From the NCBI GenBank assembly GCA_027457205.1, contig DAIDTM010000629.1, positions 1 through 6,341 of the forward strand: DNA of 6,341 bases, given 5' to 3'. Shown piece by piece: positions 5,918 to 6,341 of this stretch; within the stretch, counting starts at the first letter, position 1, and each line of letters begins with the position of its first letter. Origin of the DNA: Anaerolineae bacterium. Its GTDB lineage: Bacteria > Chloroflexota > Anaerolineae > UBA4142. Under the pieces are notes generated by a model, which saw only the letters and a program-made list of their open reading frames with translations, was not told the origin of the DNA and did no database searches. The translations under genes were made by a program, and so were the position numbers.

Positions 5918-6316
5918 TTATTTCAGATGTTCGGGTCCAAATCGATCCGGCAGGATTTGCCTCATCGTAAATCTCTTGCGCCGATTTCCCCGCACTGTCG
6001 CAAGGAGGACCATCGCATCGTCGTCGGCAAATTCCGAAAAGACCTGGCGGCACGATCCGCACGGCGAGCCACCATTCGACGTGACGACCACGAGCGCGAC
6101 CAATTCGCGTTCGCCCTCCGAGACCGCCTTGAAAATGGCGACGCGCTCGGCGCACAGCCCGGTGGGATACGCCGCATTTTCCACGTTGCAGCCGGCATAA
6201 ATCTTGCCCGACTTGGCGAGGACTGCCGCTCCGACGGCGTAATGCGAGTACGGCGCGTACGCGTTCGCGCGCGCGACGCGCGCCGCGTCGACCAACTCTA
6301 CCAAATCGCGCTTCAT
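5918..6316 (-). CDS. cdd: Cytidine deaminase
   Basis: The enzyme deaminates cytidine and deoxycytidine to uridine and deoxyuridine in pyrimidine salvage. Its 132 residues match the short homotetrameric type (as in Bacillus), not the longer dimeric E. coli type. Seen in order: ANAYAPYSHYAVGAAV (17-32), the nucleoside-binding GCNVENAAYP (42-51), the catalytic zinc motif CAE with C55 and the proton-shuttle E57, and PCGSCRQVFSEF (85-96) giving zinc ligands C86 and C89. All three cysteines typical of the tetrameric class are present. The C terminus is basic in its middle (GNRRKRFT) and ends near the usual 'LLP..F' segment (ILPDRFGPEHL). The ATG has AAGGCG (6322-6327) 5 nt upstream. It is the first gene visible; anything further upstream lies outside the window. 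Confidence 0.97.
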   Translation of the reverse strand: MKRDLVELVDAARVARANAYAPYSHYAVGAAVLAKSGKIYAGCNVENAAYPTGLCAERVAIFKAVSEGERELVALVVVTSNGGSPCGSCRQVFSEFADDDAMVLLATVRGNRRKRFTMRQILPDRFGPEHLK

Positions 6317-6341
6317 GGAATCGCCTTGTCCAATTTACGAA

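Noticed and set aside
5889..6155. An upstream extension of the lipoprotein reading frame into cdd
   Set aside because: The extension lies within cdd in another frame, and the signal peptide and GGAGGAG point to the ATG at 5888.

Overview
This window is a single co-oriented cluster of eight genes, all on the minus strand, so transcription runs from the right edge to the left. In order of transcription it holds cytidine deaminase (cdd), a Pro/Thr-rich lipoprotein, a MazG-like nucleotide pyrophosphohydrolase, the recombination mediator RecO, a small DUF5678-like protein, a retropepsin-like aspartyl protease, dimeric-type glycyl-tRNA synthetase (glyS) and the first 621 codons of pyruvate phosphate dikinase (ppdK). 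The 3' end of ppdK lies beyond the left edge. No tRNA, rRNA, CRISPR array, insertion sequence or convincing terminator is visible.

The organism looks like a bacterium of moderately high GC, and Chloroflexota (Anaerolineae-like) is my best guess. The grounds are GC-ending codons with CGC favoured for Arg in the housekeeping genes, a lipoprotein with a long 'PTAT/PTST' linker of a kind common in that phylum, and an alpha2-type GlyRS. This is an inference from style and cannot be proved from the window alone.

Layout, right to left: cdd (5918-6316) and the lipoprotein (5355-5888) are 29 nt apart. A 36-nt gap then carries a good extended -10 promoter and RBS for mazG (5007-5318). A 68-nt spacer with an inverted repeat leads to recO (4135-4938). 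recO overlaps the DUF5678-like gene (3761-4138) by a GTGA junction, and the stop codon of that gene lies inside the ribosome-binding site of the protease gene (3385-3750). glyS (1993-3363) follows after 21 nt. A 127-nt spacer with a candidate 34-codon ORF precedes ppdK, which has a perfect AGGAGG.

The order cdd, recO, glyS, ppdK echoes a housekeeping cluster known from Firmicutes (cdd-era-recO-glyQS, often with ppdK or its regulator close by). Here era is absent from its usual place between cdd and recO, where a lipoprotein and mazG sit instead, and a DUF5678/retropepsin pair is inserted between recO and glyS. Most genes are ordinary housekeeping. The least explained part is the small tightly coupled DUF5678/aspartyl-protease pair, whose protease gene has codon use unlike its neighbours.
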